64,000 nucleotides of DNA. Source: Halobacteroidaceae bacterium (GTDB lineage Bacteria > Bacillota > Halanaerobiia > B1SED10-174). The stretch lies in the NCBI GenBank assembly GCA_003551665.1, contig PUNE01000146.1:18713-82712 (forward strand), given 5' to 3'. The position numbers and the translations under genes were made by a program. Numbering within the stretch: position 1 is the stretch's first letter; the number at the start of each line of letters is the position of its first letter. The notes below the pieces were generated by a model, which saw only the letters and a program-made list of their open reading frames with translations, was not told where the DNA came from and did no database searches. Shown here piece by piece: positions 1 to 9,500 of the stretch.

Positions 1-1008
1 TATCACGTCGGCACCGATATAGCCCGAAATAGAAGGTAAAAGATGAATCTCTCCCCGGGAATTAATCTCCAGGTCCAATTCTCCAGGACCAAACTTAACC
101 GGGTCTGCGAAAACCGGAATATAGGGTATTCGAGCAATTGAATCTGCATTGATCCCCGTCAGGGTGTGCAGCATAATTGTATTACCCACAATTACCGTTG
201 TTAGAATACTTTCTTTCTGTATTTCATTTCTTTCACATAGCCGGGCTATTCCGCTGTTTATCCCCTCAAGTAAAATTTCCTGGAGTTGTTGCACGCCATC
301 CTTATTTTGAATACTGTGGTTAACCCGTGAAATTACATCTGCACCAAAACGACGCTGGGGGTTATAAAACGTCTGGACATCAACCTCTTCCCCTGAATTC
401 AGGTCCAAAAGGTATACAACCACAACTGTTGTTCCTATATCTATGGCCAGGCCAAAAAATTTATCTGTGGTATCCCCGGGTTCAAATCCCACGATCTCCC
501 CCGCCCGGGAAAGCACCGTTATGGGTTTCTTTTTATTAACCAGGTCCAGTTCTTTCAGGGCCTGGAGGGTAATGGTTTCTGTTCCCAGTTCATCATGAAC
601 CCTCCGGGCAAAATCCCGAGGGTCTTCAAGAACGGGTTTTTCCAGGTGGATTAAACCCTTTTTATAGGCCGGTTTTATTTCCGTCTCGGTAACCACTCCA
701 GTAGTCAGCCCTGTTATTTCACCATCTTCATCCAGAACAATTTCGATATCTGAACCAACAGAAAACTGGCAGGAAAGGCGGTGCCCTTCCTGCAGTTCCT
801 GGGGAGACAGAACTTTTTTATCGGAACGGTTCGGTTCAGGGAGCCCTCCTGTTATTTTCACCTTACATTTCCCGCAAACCCCTCGCCCGCCGCAGAAGGG
901 ATTGATATCAAACCCTTCATCAACCAGCAGTTTCATCAGGTTGCTTTCCTTTTCAACTTTAAATTCTGTTGCTTTTCCTTTGGCGTGAACTACTATTTTG
1001 CAATCCAG
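1..1008 (-). CDS. Corrinoid-activating protein, RACo type (partial)
   Basis: Reductive activator of corrinoid proteins: it uses ATP to re-reduce Co(II) corrinoid to the active Co(I) state. The first 336 codons lie in the window and the C-terminus is beyond the left edge. Residues about 35-75 hold a plant-type [2Fe-2S] ferredoxin motif (CGGRGVCGKC, with a later Cys in LSCQF). From about residue 170 an ASKHA-type phosphate loop appears (AIDIGTTVVVVY), followed by the DUF4445-like region (LPSISGYIGAD). The frame is closed upstream by TAG with no ATG, so I place the start at a CTG (1008) after an AGGGGGGG ribosome site. The gene lies 25 bases after the folate ECF gene and so is probably under the THF riboswitch. 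It fits the MttB and corrinoid genes nearby. Confidence 0.85.
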   Translation of the reverse strand, partial: MDCKIVVHAKGKATEFKVEKESNLMKLLVDEGFDINPFCGGRGVCGKCKVKITGGLPEPNRSDKKVLSPQELQEGHRLSCQFSVGSDIEIVLDEDGEITGLTTGVVTETEIKPAYKKGLIHLEKPVLEDPRDFARRVHDELGTETITLQALKELDLVNKKKPITVLSRAGEIVGFEPGDTTDKFFGLAIDIGTTVVVVYLLDLNSGEEVDVQTFYNPQRRFGADVISRVNHSIQNKDGVQQLQEILLEGINSGIARLCERNEIQKESILTTVIVGNTIMLHTLTGINADSIARIPYIPVFADPVKFGPGELDLEINSRGEIHLLPSISGYIGADVI

Positions 1009-1033
1009 AGGTGACCCCCCCTAAAAACACATT

Positions 1034-1579
1034 TTAACGACTCCTACCCAGTTCCCCCTCTATGGCCCGAAAAGCCTTGTAATTATAGAGAACGCGAAGC
1101 AGGTAGGCATAGATGGGAACGCTAAAAAGCTGGCTGAAAAAGTTGGGTACCATTGTGGAAACGACCGGGATTCCAAAAAGCATCTCCAGGAAAACCGGAA
1201 CCAGAATTACATTGGTAGTAAGCTGCCCCACTCCAATTGCCAGGAGAAAAACCCAGAGCATTTTTTTGCCACCAAAAAGGTGGAAAACAATCCAGCCCGG
1301 AATTATTCCCGTCAGGGCAGCGGTCAGGGTAAAATGAGGCATATAGGCTCCCTGGGGGTTCATAAAGTAGCCAATAACATCGCCAATAGCACCTACAGCG
1401 CCTCCCGCCAGGGGCCCCATGGTTACACCGGCAATTATTATGGGCAGTCCTCCAAAGCCAATCCGGACTCCTGCTACTCCGGCCATAGGGATCTGGATAC
1501 TCAGAAACCTTTGCAGAACAATGGTTAGAGCGATTAAGAAGGCAAGATAAACAAGCTTTCTAGTAGGAAAATCTTTCAT
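1034..1579 (-). CDS. folT: Folate-type ECF transporter S component
   Basis: Small integral membrane protein (181 aa, about six hydrophobic segments) of the ECF S-component class, which binds a vitamin and works with a shared EcfAAT energy module encoded elsewhere. Folate is assigned mainly from the THF riboswitch directly upstream; the sequence (FGGLPIIIAGVTMGPLAGG and GDVIGYFMNP) also suits the folate S-component group. The ATG at 1579 follows a GAGAGGGGA ribosome site. The next gene downstream is the corrinoid activator. Imported folate would feed the THF pool that receives methyl groups in the large operon upstream. Confidence 0.82.
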   Translation of the reverse strand: MKDFPTRKLVYLAFLIALTIVLQRFLSIQIPMAGVAGVRIGFGGLPIIIAGVTMGPLAGGAVGAIGDVIGYFMNPQGAYMPHFTLTAALTGIIPGWIVFHLFGGKKMLWVFLLAIGVGQLTTNVILVPVFLEMLFGIPVVSTMVPNFFSQLFSVPIYAYLLRVLYNYKAFRAIEGELGRSR

Positions 1580-1590
1580 TTTTTAAATCC

Positions 1591-1639
1591 CCTCTCTTTG
1601 GCCAAGCAGATTTAACCACCAAAGAGAAGGCCTCTTTGG
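1591..1639 (-). promoter_or_regulatory. Expression platform of the THF riboswitch (competing hairpins)
   Basis: Immediately 3' of the riboswitch the transcript contains CCAAAGAG, then CTCTTTGG, then a second CCAAAGAGAGG that includes the ribosome site of folT. The middle segment can pair perfectly with either neighbour. Pairing with the first leaves the ribosome site free; pairing with the second hides it. There is no U-run, so control of translation rather than termination is the simplest reading. This is inferred from complementarity only. Confidence 0.6.
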
Positions 1640-1641
1640 CT

Positions 1642-1740
1642 AGCGGACGCGGTGACCATACCGCAGCTATCCTCGGACAGCATTTCGTCCTGGGGCAACG
1701 TCCCATCCCCAGGCACTATTACGCATGGCACCTACTCTGC
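1642..1740 (-). promoter_or_regulatory. THF (tetrahydrofolate) riboswitch
   Basis: The minus strand carries the THF riboswitch core from memory of the family: GAGTAG near the 5' end, GCGT and a GTGCC stem, GGGATGGGACG, CCAGGACGAAATGC, GCGGT, and the closing GCGTCCGCT. Spacing and order match the class that precedes folate transporter genes in Bacillota. The downstream gene is a folate-type ECF S component, as expected. Because the corrinoid activator follows in the same transcript, it may also respond to THF. Confidence 0.9.
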
Positions 1741-1830
1741 CTGGTAATTTATTTTTGTTGCAGGTTCTTGATTATCAGTTTACAACAAAACTGCTCCAAA
1801 TGCAAAAATTAATAATCATTCCCTTTAAGC

Positions 1831-3252
1831 TCAAACAATCCCATCTAAAAAGGCTAATAGTTGCTTATCAACATCTCTGTCCAGTTCAGGAGCCTGGTAT
1901 TCTTCAATAATTTTCTTGTACCGTTTCGCTGCTCTGCCCACAATATCGGGAAGAGGCCGGTCGCTCATGTAGCGGGCTCTTAAGCCAATATCCGGCTGGC
2001 GGAGTTCTTTCATATGGCGATAGGTATGATCAGTGGACAGGTAATGCCCACCGCTGCCCACATCTAAAATGGTTGTTTTCCCAAGGTATTCCTCGTCCAC
2101 CTTTATTCCCCCGGCATATTCTCTGGCCATACCACAGATTTCATCATCAATGATAAATTTTTCAAAGCACATTGTCATGTAATTTTCCAGAAGCCCCGCA
2201 GAGTGAAGTACAAAATTAAATCCACTGCATACCGTGGTCAAAAAAACCATCATCGATTCGTAACCGCTCTGGGCATCGGGAATAATTGAATCGGTAAGAC
2301 AACCTCCACCCCTCGAGGGGATATTATAAAAACGGGCCAGCTGGGCTGTTCCGCCAAACATCTTTGCAGTTTCCGGACTGCCAATTGCCAGGTTCCCGGT
2401 TTTCAGATCAACCATGCTGGAGGCCGAGCCATAAATTACAGGGGCCCCTGGGTTTACAAGCTGGGCCAGGGCAATGCCGGCAATAATTTCTGTATTTTGC
2501 TGGACCAGGGCCGCCGCTATTGTGGAGGGAGCTGTGGTTCCTGTCATACTTAAAGAAGAAATAATTGTGGGCTGGTTGTAACGAGCATAAACCATAAGAG
2601 CCTCGGTCATCCTGTTATCAAATTGCAGGGGGCTATTGGTATTAATAAGGGAAACCAGTACAGGGTGGGATTTAACATAATCCTCTCCCCCGTAAATAAT
2701 AGAGGCCATTTCCACACTATCCCTTGCTTTTTTGGTTCCCATTGCGCTCCCCATCAGTACTTTGTCGGTATACTTAACCCCGGTATAGATCATCCTGGCG
2801 TGCCTGATCTTATCGGGGATATCCGCTGGTTCAACCAGAACGCCACCAACAACATCTATGTTCTCACTGGCTCCAGCCAGTTTGGTAAAATCAATATAAT
2901 CCTGGAAGGTTGACCCTCGCCTTTTTCCAGTCTCCATGTCCATGACAAAAGGCGACCCATATCCCGGAGCAAGAACCGTATTATTATTTCCAATGGTTAC
3001 CTTCCTGTCTGGATTACGGGAGTGCATATCGAAACTGGAAGGGGCAATCCTCAGCTGTTCTTCCACCAGCTTCCTGGGAATATAAACGTTTTTACCTTCA
3101 ACCCGGGCGCCATTATTTTTGAATATTTCCCGGGCTTCTTCGTTATGAAACTCGATTCCCTCCTTTTGCAAAACCTCGAGAGAAATTTCATGGATCCTTT
3201 CTATATCCTCCTTGCTCATCACATCCACCGGACCCAGATTACGGACTATCAT
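1831..3252 (-). CDS. MttB-family amine methyltransferase (third copy, distal)
   Basis: 473 aa protein of the trimethylamine methyltransferase superfamily (COG5598), which moves a methyl group from a quaternary or tertiary amine to a cognate corrinoid protein. Family features include the N-terminal MSKEDIERIHEISLEVL segment and the C-terminal GSGGHYLSTDHTYRH. No in-frame amber codon interrupts it, so it is a non-pyrrolysine member, like glycine betaine methyltransferase MtgB. It clearly differs from the two copies at 17572 and 19702 and lacks its own adjacent corrinoid gene. It follows the flxA-like gene after an 80 base gap. The substrate cannot be read from sequence. Confidence 0.88.
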   Translation of the reverse strand: MIVRNLGPVDVMSKEDIERIHEISLEVLQKEGIEFHNEEAREIFKNNGARVEGKNVYIPRKLVEEQLRIAPSSFDMHSRNPDRKVTIGNNNTVLAPGYGSPFVMDMETGKRRGSTFQDYIDFTKLAGASENIDVVGGVLVEPADIPDKIRHARMIYTGVKYTDKVLMGSAMGTKKARDSVEMASIIYGGEDYVKSHPVLVSLINTNSPLQFDNRMTEALMVYARYNQPTIISSLSMTGTTAPSTIAAALVQQNTEIIAGIALAQLVNPGAPVIYGSASSMVDLKTGNLAIGSPETAKMFGGTAQLARFYNIPSRGGGCLTDSIIPDAQSGYESMMVFLTTVCSGFNFVLHSAGLLENYMTMCFEKFIIDDEICGMAREYAGGIKVDEEYLGKTTILDVGSGGHYLSTDHTYRHMKELRQPDIGLRARYMSDRPLPDIVGRAAKRYKKIIEEYQAPELDRDVDKQLLAFLDGIV

Positions 3253-3290
3253 GGGCTAAACCCCCTTGCGGTTTTTTTGCTCTTTGAGTT

Positions 3291-3321
3291 GAGGGGCCCC
3301 GGGAAGGAGCCCCTTTTTTTT
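3291..3321 (+). terminator. Terminator-like hairpin facing the plus strand
   Basis: In the gap between the flxA-like gene and the distal MttB gene, the plus strand reads AGGGGC, a short loop region, GCCCCT and then a run of eight T. This has terminator form only for plus-strand transcription, where no gene lies. On the coding strand it is a hairpin without a U-run. It may stop antisense transcripts or mark RNA processing. Confidence 0.35.
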
Positions 3322-3332
3322 ATGGCAGCAAA

Positions 3333-4181
3333 CTAAAATTCAGCAGGCATCTGTTCTAATTGCTTAAGGTCGAAAACCGGCCCATCTTTACACACGTAAT
3401 AACGCCCTATATTACACCGCCCACACTTTCCCAGTCCGCAGGACATCTTCATCTCCAGGGTGGTAATGATATCCGCTGGATGGATGCCCGAATTTTTCAG
3501 TTCTTCGGTAATAAACCTGATCATAATCGGTGGACCGCAGGTGAAATAAACTGTATCAGGTTGGTTCAGGTCCAGTTCTTCGTTTAATAATTCGTGGGGA
3601 TAGCCCACACAATGCACCCAGCCCTCACACTCCTCGTCAATTGTATACTTGACCATTGTATTGGGAGAATTTTCCCAGGAGGAAAAATCGTACTTGTACA
3701 GCATATCCTCGGGGGATCGGAAGGCAAGGAGCATTTGAACACGCCCGTATTGATCCCTGTTCTTATCGTCCAGGACATAATTTATGAGGGACCTCAGCGG
3801 AGCAAGACCGATACCTCCTGCAAGAAAAACCAGGTTTTTGCCCTTGACCTCTTCAAAGGGGAAATTGTTTCCATAAGGTCCCCGAACACCAATCTGGTCC
3901 CCTTCCCGCATATTGTGAATAGCTTCGGTTACAAGACCGGTTTCCTTAATGGAAATATCGAAGTAATCTTCTTCCGTAGGGGACGATGCAAACCCAAAGG
4001 GGGCTTCTCCAAGTCCGAAAACTGTCAGCTCAACAAACTGCCCGGGGAGAAACTTAAACTTTTTCCTGACTTCTTCATCCAGGAGTCTGATCCGGAATGT
4101 TTTAATATTCAGGTTTGACCCTGTTTCCTGGGTTACCTTTATTATCTCTCCCCTGTGGGGCAAAAGATATTTATCCACCAC
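3333..4181 (-). CDS. flxA: FlxA/AsrB-like FAD, NAD(P) and [2Fe-2S] oxidoreductase subunit
   Basis: 282 aa ferredoxin-reductase-fold protein. A FAD-binding region lies around residues 44-70 (LPGQFVEL, FGFASSP), and the NAD(P)-binding glycine motif is AGGIGLAPLRS (121-131). The C-terminus has TCGPPIMI and four cysteines (248, 253, 256, 264) for a [2Fe-2S] cluster, as in AsrB, HydG and FlxA proteins. It would exchange electrons between NAD(H) and the Fe-S subunits encoded just upstream. The GTG start at 4181 overlaps the end of the previous gene by 11 bases, implying translational coupling. Gene order with the next three genes matches the FlxABCD set known from Desulfovibrio, where it partners HdrABC. 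Confidence 0.8.
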   Translation of the reverse strand: MVDKYLLPHRGEIIKVTQETGSNLNIKTFRIRLLDEEVRKKFKFLPGQFVELTVFGLGEAPFGFASSPTEEDYFDISIKETGLVTEAIHNMREGDQIGVRGPYGNNFPFEEVKGKNLVFLAGGIGLAPLRSLINYVLDDKNRDQYGRVQMLLAFRSPEDMLYKYDFSSWENSPNTMVKYTIDEECEGWVHCVGYPHELLNEELDLNQPDTVYFTCGPPIMIRFITEELKNSGIHPADIITTLEMKMSCGLGKCGRCNIGRYYVCKDGPVFDLKQLEQMPAEF

Positions 4182-5208
4182 TCTTCACCCCCTCTTCATC
4201 TTTGAGGTGTTTTTCTGCGGTTTTAAGAATAACCCGCAAATCAATATTAACCGGGCACTGGCTTATACACCGCCCACAGGCCGAACAGGCTGGAACGCCC
4301 TCAAAGTTATGGGGGTGATAGGAGAATTTGTGCATTATTCTCTGCCGGGTTCGCTGGTCCTGGGTTTCCCGGGGATTATGCCCCGATCCGTGCTTGGTAA
4401 ATAACGGGAACATGCAGGAATCCCAGGTTCTCCACTTGTCTATCTCTTCCTCTCTCTTTTCCCAGAAAAACCCGAAACAGAAACAAGTGGGACAATAATA
4501 GGTGCAGACACCGCAGCCCAGACAATTAGCAGCAACTTCCTTCCAAAAAGGAGCATTGAAAGCCACGAGTTCTGGAAAGGGAATGGGCACTTCAATTCCA
4601 ATTTTGGTATCCTCAAATCCTGACTGCCAGTCCTTTTTCAATCTTTCCAGTTCCTCTGAGTTACCGTCGGGCAGGTCAGCAAAAAACTCTTCCAGCTCTC
4701 CTGCACGGACATCAAACCAGAGCCGTTCTCCATCGTCGTACATATAAACCGGAATATTTTCCGCATCCAGAGGATCTATGCCCAGGGAATCGCAGAAACA
4801 GTTCTCCTGTCTTTTGCTGCACCCCAGCCCAAACATCACGGTATTTTCCAGCCTTTTTTCAAAGTAAGTGTCCGTGAAGTCATTATCCAGGAAAACTGGT
4901 TTAAGGATGTCAATGGCCTTCAGATCGCAAGAACGAACCCCGAATATTAGTGTTTTTCGATCTCCGGTTTCAAATACTTGTTCGCCGCTTTTTTCTTCCC
5001 CCAGTCTTTCATTCTGGGGAAGAAAGAACTTCTTCGGGGGGGTATCGGGCTGTCGGTCAAGGAAGATCTCATCAAAATCCTCAACCTGGTGATATTCCAC
5101 ACGCTCCTTTTTGCCATATTGGCGAATTACCGGCGCAATAATTCGAAACTTGTCGTTCAGTTTTTCCAGCAATTTCCCCAGTTCATTTTTCCCAATTACT
5201 TTTAACAC
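4171..5208 (-). CDS. flxB: FlxB/AsrA-like iron-sulfur subunit
   Basis: 345 aa protein with two four-cysteine clusters: C229/C232/C235/C239 (CLGCGVCTYYC) and C308/C311/C314/C318 (CSACGRCISQC). Extra cysteines occur in the N-terminal half (SCDLKAID, GCSKRQENCFC), a pattern of the 4Fe-4S subunit family that pairs with AsrB/FlxA-like flavoproteins. It probably relays electrons between the NAD(H)-active subunit and the MvhD/HdrA module. It overlaps flxA and is 16 bases from flxC. It could also be called a hydrogenase- or sulfite-reductase-type subunit A, but no catalytic partner for either is present. Confidence 0.78.
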   Translation of the reverse strand: MLKVIGKNELGKLLEKLNDKFRIIAPVIRQYGKKERVEYHQVEDFDEIFLDRQPDTPPKKFFLPQNERLGEEKSGEQVFETGDRKTLIFGVRSCDLKAIDILKPVFLDNDFTDTYFEKRLENTVMFGLGCSKRQENCFCDSLGIDPLDAENIPVYMYDDGERLWFDVRAGELEEFFADLPDGNSEELERLKKDWQSGFEDTKIGIEVPIPFPELVAFNAPFWKEVAANCLGCGVCTYYCPTCFCFGFFWEKREEEIDKWRTWDSCMFPLFTKHGSGHNPRETQDQRTRQRIMHKFSYHPHNFEGVPACSACGRCISQCPVNIDLRVILKTAEKHLKDEEGVKSGG

Positions 5209-5224
5209 TGCCGCTCACCCCCTC

Positions 5225-6067
5225 CTAATCCAGAAATCCCTGTTCGCTATCATCAAGCCTGTAAGTAGCGAACAAAGTTTTTTCTTCAGGATTCAGACCT
5301 GGTTCAAACTGGAAAACATCCCTGGCTGCCCTGTAAAGGTGCTTGGTGAGGGCTCGCATATTGATGCCCTCCGGGCAGGCTATTTCACAGGCTCCACAGT
5401 TGATACACCTTCCTGCCATATGCATCGCCCGCATCAGGTGAAAGGTAAAGTTGTCCCGTTTGCCAATGCTGCTACCAACCCACTGAGGCTGGTTGCTGTC
5501 AACAAAACATTCATCACAGGCGCAGACAAAACATGCTTCCCGGCAGGCATAACAGCGTATGCAGCGGGAAAATTCTTTCTGGAAATACTCAAACCTTTCC
5601 TCAGGGCTCATGTCTTCCAGTTCGTCCGCAATTTCCACTTCAATTTCTTCCTCCCTTGGTTGTCCAATTTCCAGGTCAACCACAACGGGATTGCGGACAC
5701 CACACTCTTCGCAGGCATCATTTTCCTCCAGGCCCTCACAATCATTGATGCCGATGATAAAGATATCTTCTCGCTTAATCAGTTCCTCGGCAAGGTAGAC
5801 CGTTATTGCCCTTGTATCACACGGTTTGGCCACAATCCCTGTCTTACTGCCCTTGTAATCCAGAAGGTACTTGGCCAGCATCATATCGCATTCTGGAGTA
5901 AACAGCAATTCTTCGGCCCTTTCGGGCTCGGTAACAAATATCGGTGTTATTTCGCCGGTAAATACTCCGCGCCCAAAACCGATAATTCTTTCCACTTTTC
6001 CCTGGGAGAGGAGTTTTTTGGCTTCTTCCTGGATATTTTTGCTGATTTCAGAGTATTTACTCTCCAC
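5225..6067 (-). CDS. flxC: FlxC-like iron-sulfur subunit
   Basis: About 280 aa. The N-terminal half contains KPCDTRAITVYLAEEL (81-96), as in coenzyme F420 hydrogenase beta-like proteins. The C-terminal half has two [4Fe-4S] motifs, C169/C172/C175/C179 and C221/C224/C227/C231 (CINCGACEIAC). An upstream in-frame ATG at 6169 would overlap mvhD by 113 bases; I prefer GTG at 6067, which has a GGAGG site ahead of it and overlaps mvhD by only 11. It likely bridges FlxA/FlxB and MvhD/HdrA. Two extra cysteine groups (110-122, 180-187) suggest additional metal or cluster binding. Confidence 0.75.
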   Translation of the reverse strand: MESKYSEISKNIQEEAKKLLSQGKVERIIGFGRGVFTGEITPIFVTEPERAEELLFTPECDMMLAKYLLDYKGSKTGIVAKPCDTRAITVYLAEELIKREDIFIIGINDCEGLEENDACEECGVRNPVVVDLEIGQPREEEIEVEIADELEDMSPEERFEYFQKEFSRCIRCYACREACFVCACDECFVDSNQPQWVGSSIGKRDNFTFHLMRAMHMAGRCINCGACEIACPEGINMRALTKHLYRAARDVFQFEPGLNPEEKTLFATYRLDDSEQGFLD

Positions 6068-6521
6068 TGGCCATCTCCTCCTCTCTGCGGGCAAAACCCC
6101 TGCCATCAAAACCTTCCCAGGGGCCAACCTCTTTGATCCGGTTAACCACCCGCTCAACAATGGCAGCAAACCTCTTTCCTTCTGAAGCAGAACACCAGGT
6201 AAAATTAACTCTTTCCTCGGCTATTCCGGCGTACTGCATTAATTCTTTTAACATCAAAAACCTTCGGCGGGCATAATAGTTCCCGTCCAGGTAATGACAG
6301 TCTCCAGGGTGGCACCCGGAAACCAGGATCCCATCAGCTCCTGAGTTAAAGGCCCTGATCAAAAGGAAGGGATCAATCCGGCCCGAACAGGGAACCCTGA
6401 TCACCCTGATTTGCGGTGGATACTGCATTCTGCTGCTTCCTGCAAGATCTGCTGCAGCATAACTGCACCAGTTGCATAAAAAGGCCAGAATTTTAGGTTC
6501 AAAGTCTTCCTTCGCAGTCAT
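6057..6521 (-). CDS. mvhD: MvhD/FlxD-type [2Fe-2S] electron-transfer subunit
   Basis: 154 aa member of the MvhD/FrhD/FlpD family, the small subunit that delivers electrons to HdrA. Typical motifs are FLCNWCSYAAADLAG near residue 15, VPCSGRIDP near 44 and SGCHPGDCHY near 70. The stop of hdrA is directly upstream with no spacer and the following flxC start overlaps, so the genes are tightly coupled. Presence next to HdrA and MetF/MetV resembles the MetFV-HdrABC-MvhD set of Moorella. A second MvhD-like domain is fused to the protein at 11616-12956. Confidence 0.9.
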   Translation of the reverse strand: MTAKEDFEPKILAFLCNWCSYAAADLAGSSRMQYPPQIRVIRVPCSGRIDPFLLIRAFNSGADGILVSGCHPGDCHYLDGNYYARRRFLMLKELMQYAGIAEERVNFTWCSASEGKRFAAIVERVVNRIKEVGPWEGFDGRGFARREEEMASGE

Positions 6522-9500
6522 TTACAATCCCTCCCCTTTTAGCGGAGCGGGTTCGCGGTCCGCAAAAATCGCTTCCATTTCTTCCACGATTTCCTGGTTG
6601 CTGAAACCATGCAGGTCTGCTGCATGAGGCCTGCACACGGAAGCACAGCTTCCGCAACCCTTGCAGAGGATCTTATTTACCTCGGCCTTACCCGTCCACT
6701 CGCTGATATCAATTGCCTGGTAAGGACAGACCTCAATGCAGTTCCTGCAGCTCATGCACAGGTCCGGGTCAATTTCCGCCACCATGGCTTCAGTAAGAAG
6801 GTATTCCCTGACCAGGACTACCGCCGCTCTGCCTGCTGCTGCCCGGGCCTGGGAAATAGATTCACTGAGGTTTTTGGGCCCGTGGGCCAGGCCACAGAGG
6901 TAAACCCCGTCGGTAGCAAAGTCAACGGGCATAAGTTTTACGTGCGCTTCCAGGAAAAAACCATCCTCATTGAGGGGTACCTTTAACTGTTTGCTCAGCA
7001 CGTCACTGTTCTCCCGGGCAACAATTGCCTTAGAAAGAACGAGGAGGTCAGCCTCTTCTTCTTTTTCCACTCCAACAACCGGGTCCCGGTAGGAAATTTT
7101 TATTTTTCCGTTTTTATCTTCTACCACCGGTTTTTCTTCGAGGTCAAACCGTACGAACTTAACTCCCAACTGCCGGGCCTTACGGTAATTATCCTCGTAA
7201 TAACCGTAGGTTCTGATATCCCTGTAGAGGATGGTAATATCCATTTCCGGATATCTTTCCTTCAGGTATATGGCATTACTCACTGCCTGGTTGCAACAGA
7301 TCCGACTGCAATATTCCCTGGGTTCCTCCCTGGAACCAACACACTGGATCATGAATACCCTGTTCAGGTCTTCGGGAATACTCTTTTCCCTGATTTTTTC
7401 TTCAAGTTGCAGTTGAGAAAGGACCTTTTCGTGCTGCCCGCCGAGGTACTCTTCAGTTTCCAGTTCTGCTGCACCCGTGGCTACTACAACAACACCACCT
7501 TCAATCTCTTTTTGAGATCCCTCTTTTCCCTTTTCGGGGTCCAGGGTTAGCTTGAAGTTTCCGACATAGCCATCGACCTTGCTGACACTGTAACCGGTAA
7601 AGGTTTCAATGAAATCATTGGCCAAAACCTTTTCCCGGAGTTCCTCAACAATCCGGCTGGCCGGACGCCCTTCAGGGGTAAACAGGAGTTTATTGGCATT
7701 GCCCCCGAGCTCATTTTCTTTCTCCACAAGAACCACAGGAAAGCCAATATCAGCAAGCTGCAGGGCGGCGGTCATTCCAGAAACTCCTCCGCCAATAACA
7801 AACCCTTTATTGAGTTTATCCACCCGACTTCGCTCAAGAGCCCGGGTTTTTTTGGCCTTGGCCACTGCACCTTTTATCAGGTCCAGGGCCTTTCGGGTTG
7901 CTTTTTCTTTTTCTTCCCTGTGGACCCAGGAATTCTGATCCCGGATATTGGTCATAACCAAAAGGTATGGATTCAAACCACCCCAGGCAACTGCCTGGCG
8001 GAAAAGGGTTTCATGAGTCCGGGGGGTACAGGAAGCCACAACTACCCGGTTCAGGTTTTTCTCCTTGATCCTATCACCGATCATTTCCAGATTATCAGGG
8101 GAGCAGAGGTACTTAATTTCTTCAGAATGCTCCACAAAAGGAAGGTGTTCTGATTGTTCCGTTACACGGGGAACATCCACAACCCCGCCAATATTATTCC
8201 CGCAGTGACAGACAAAAACCCCAATTCGAACGGGTTCATTATCCACAAAGCGGTAACTGATCTCCTTTTTTTCCTTTTCTTTTTCTTTAGGGGATTCCCC
8301 ATCCCGTCTGGCGATTATGGCTGCCTGGGCAGCTGCCCCGCTGGCCTCAATTACTGATTCCGGTATATCCTTGGGCCCCGCAGCCACTCCACAGGTAAAA
8401 ATCCCTTTGCAACTTGTTGCCAGGGGGTCCAGTTCATCCGTGGCCGCAAATCCGTACTTGTTAACCCGGATTTTCAATCTCTTCATCATTTCGGTAACCT
8501 GGGAATTTGGTTTCAAACCTACCCCCAGCACGACCAGGTCATACTTTTCTTCAGAAAAACGACCTTCTTCGTCGAGTCCCTTTACTATTATCTGTCGGGT
8601 ATCCGAATCTTCTTCCACCCGGGCAACCCTGCTGCGCCGGAAATTAACACCCTTTGTGGCTTCGGCCGTGTTGTAATAACGCTCAAAACCCTTTCCATAA
8701 GCCCGGACATCCATATAGTAAAGATCAATGGCTTCTATTGCCTCGGAATGCTCCCTGGTTACCAGGGCCTGCTTTATCGAATACATACAACACACTGCAG
8801 AGCAGTAGTTGCAGTCAGTGCGAACATCACGGGAACCAGCGCAGTGGATAAAGGCAATTTTTTTGGCCTCTTCCCCATCGGTAATCCTTTGAATGTGGCC
8901 TTCTGTCGGTCCTGAAGCACTGAGGTAACGTTCATATTCCAGGCTGGTAATTACATTGGGGTGGCGAAGATAGCCATATTCACCTACCATTTCTCCCTGG
9001 AAAGCATCGTACCCAGCAGCATAGATTACAGCCGCCACAGAAAGCTCAGTTTCTTCAGGTTTTTGTTTGTAATCAATGGCCTTTTTGTCGCAGATCTTTT
9101 CACAGATACCACACCGGTCTTTATTCAGTTTCAGGCAGTGTTCAGGATCAATTGTTACTACATTGGGCACTCCCTGGTCGTAGTATTTGTATATTCCCTT
9201 GCGTTTGACGAGCCCCTCATTGTATTCATCCAGAACCTTTACGGGGCACTTTTCAATACATTCTCCACAACCGGTACAGGCATCCTCAATTACATAGCGG
9301 GGATTTTTTCGAACCCTGACCTTGAAATCCCCCTCTTTGCCCTGGATATCAAGCACATCAGTATAGGTGTATGTGGTGACCATCTCGTGGTTATAACAGT
9401 CGCTTATTTTCGGCGCAAGAATACAGGTCGAACAGTCATTTGTGGGAAAGGTTTTATCCAGTTGGGCCATCCGCCCCCCTAGGCTGGGAGAATTTTCAAC

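Noticed and set aside
1726..1741. TGGCACC-N4-CTGCC on the plus strand, similar to a sigma-54 promoter
   Set aside because: It lies within the complement of the THF riboswitch and faces no plus-strand gene; the match is explained by conserved riboswitch bases.
3291..3321. Terminator ending the operon before the distal MttB
   Set aside because: The T-run follows the stem only on the plus strand; on the coding strand there is no U-run, so it should not stop the operon.
5111..6136. Long open frame on the plus strand opposite flxB/flxC
   Set aside because: It lies antisense to genes with clear Fe-S motifs, lacks a domain or ribosome site, and is rich in Pro, Phe and His as expected for a shadow frame.
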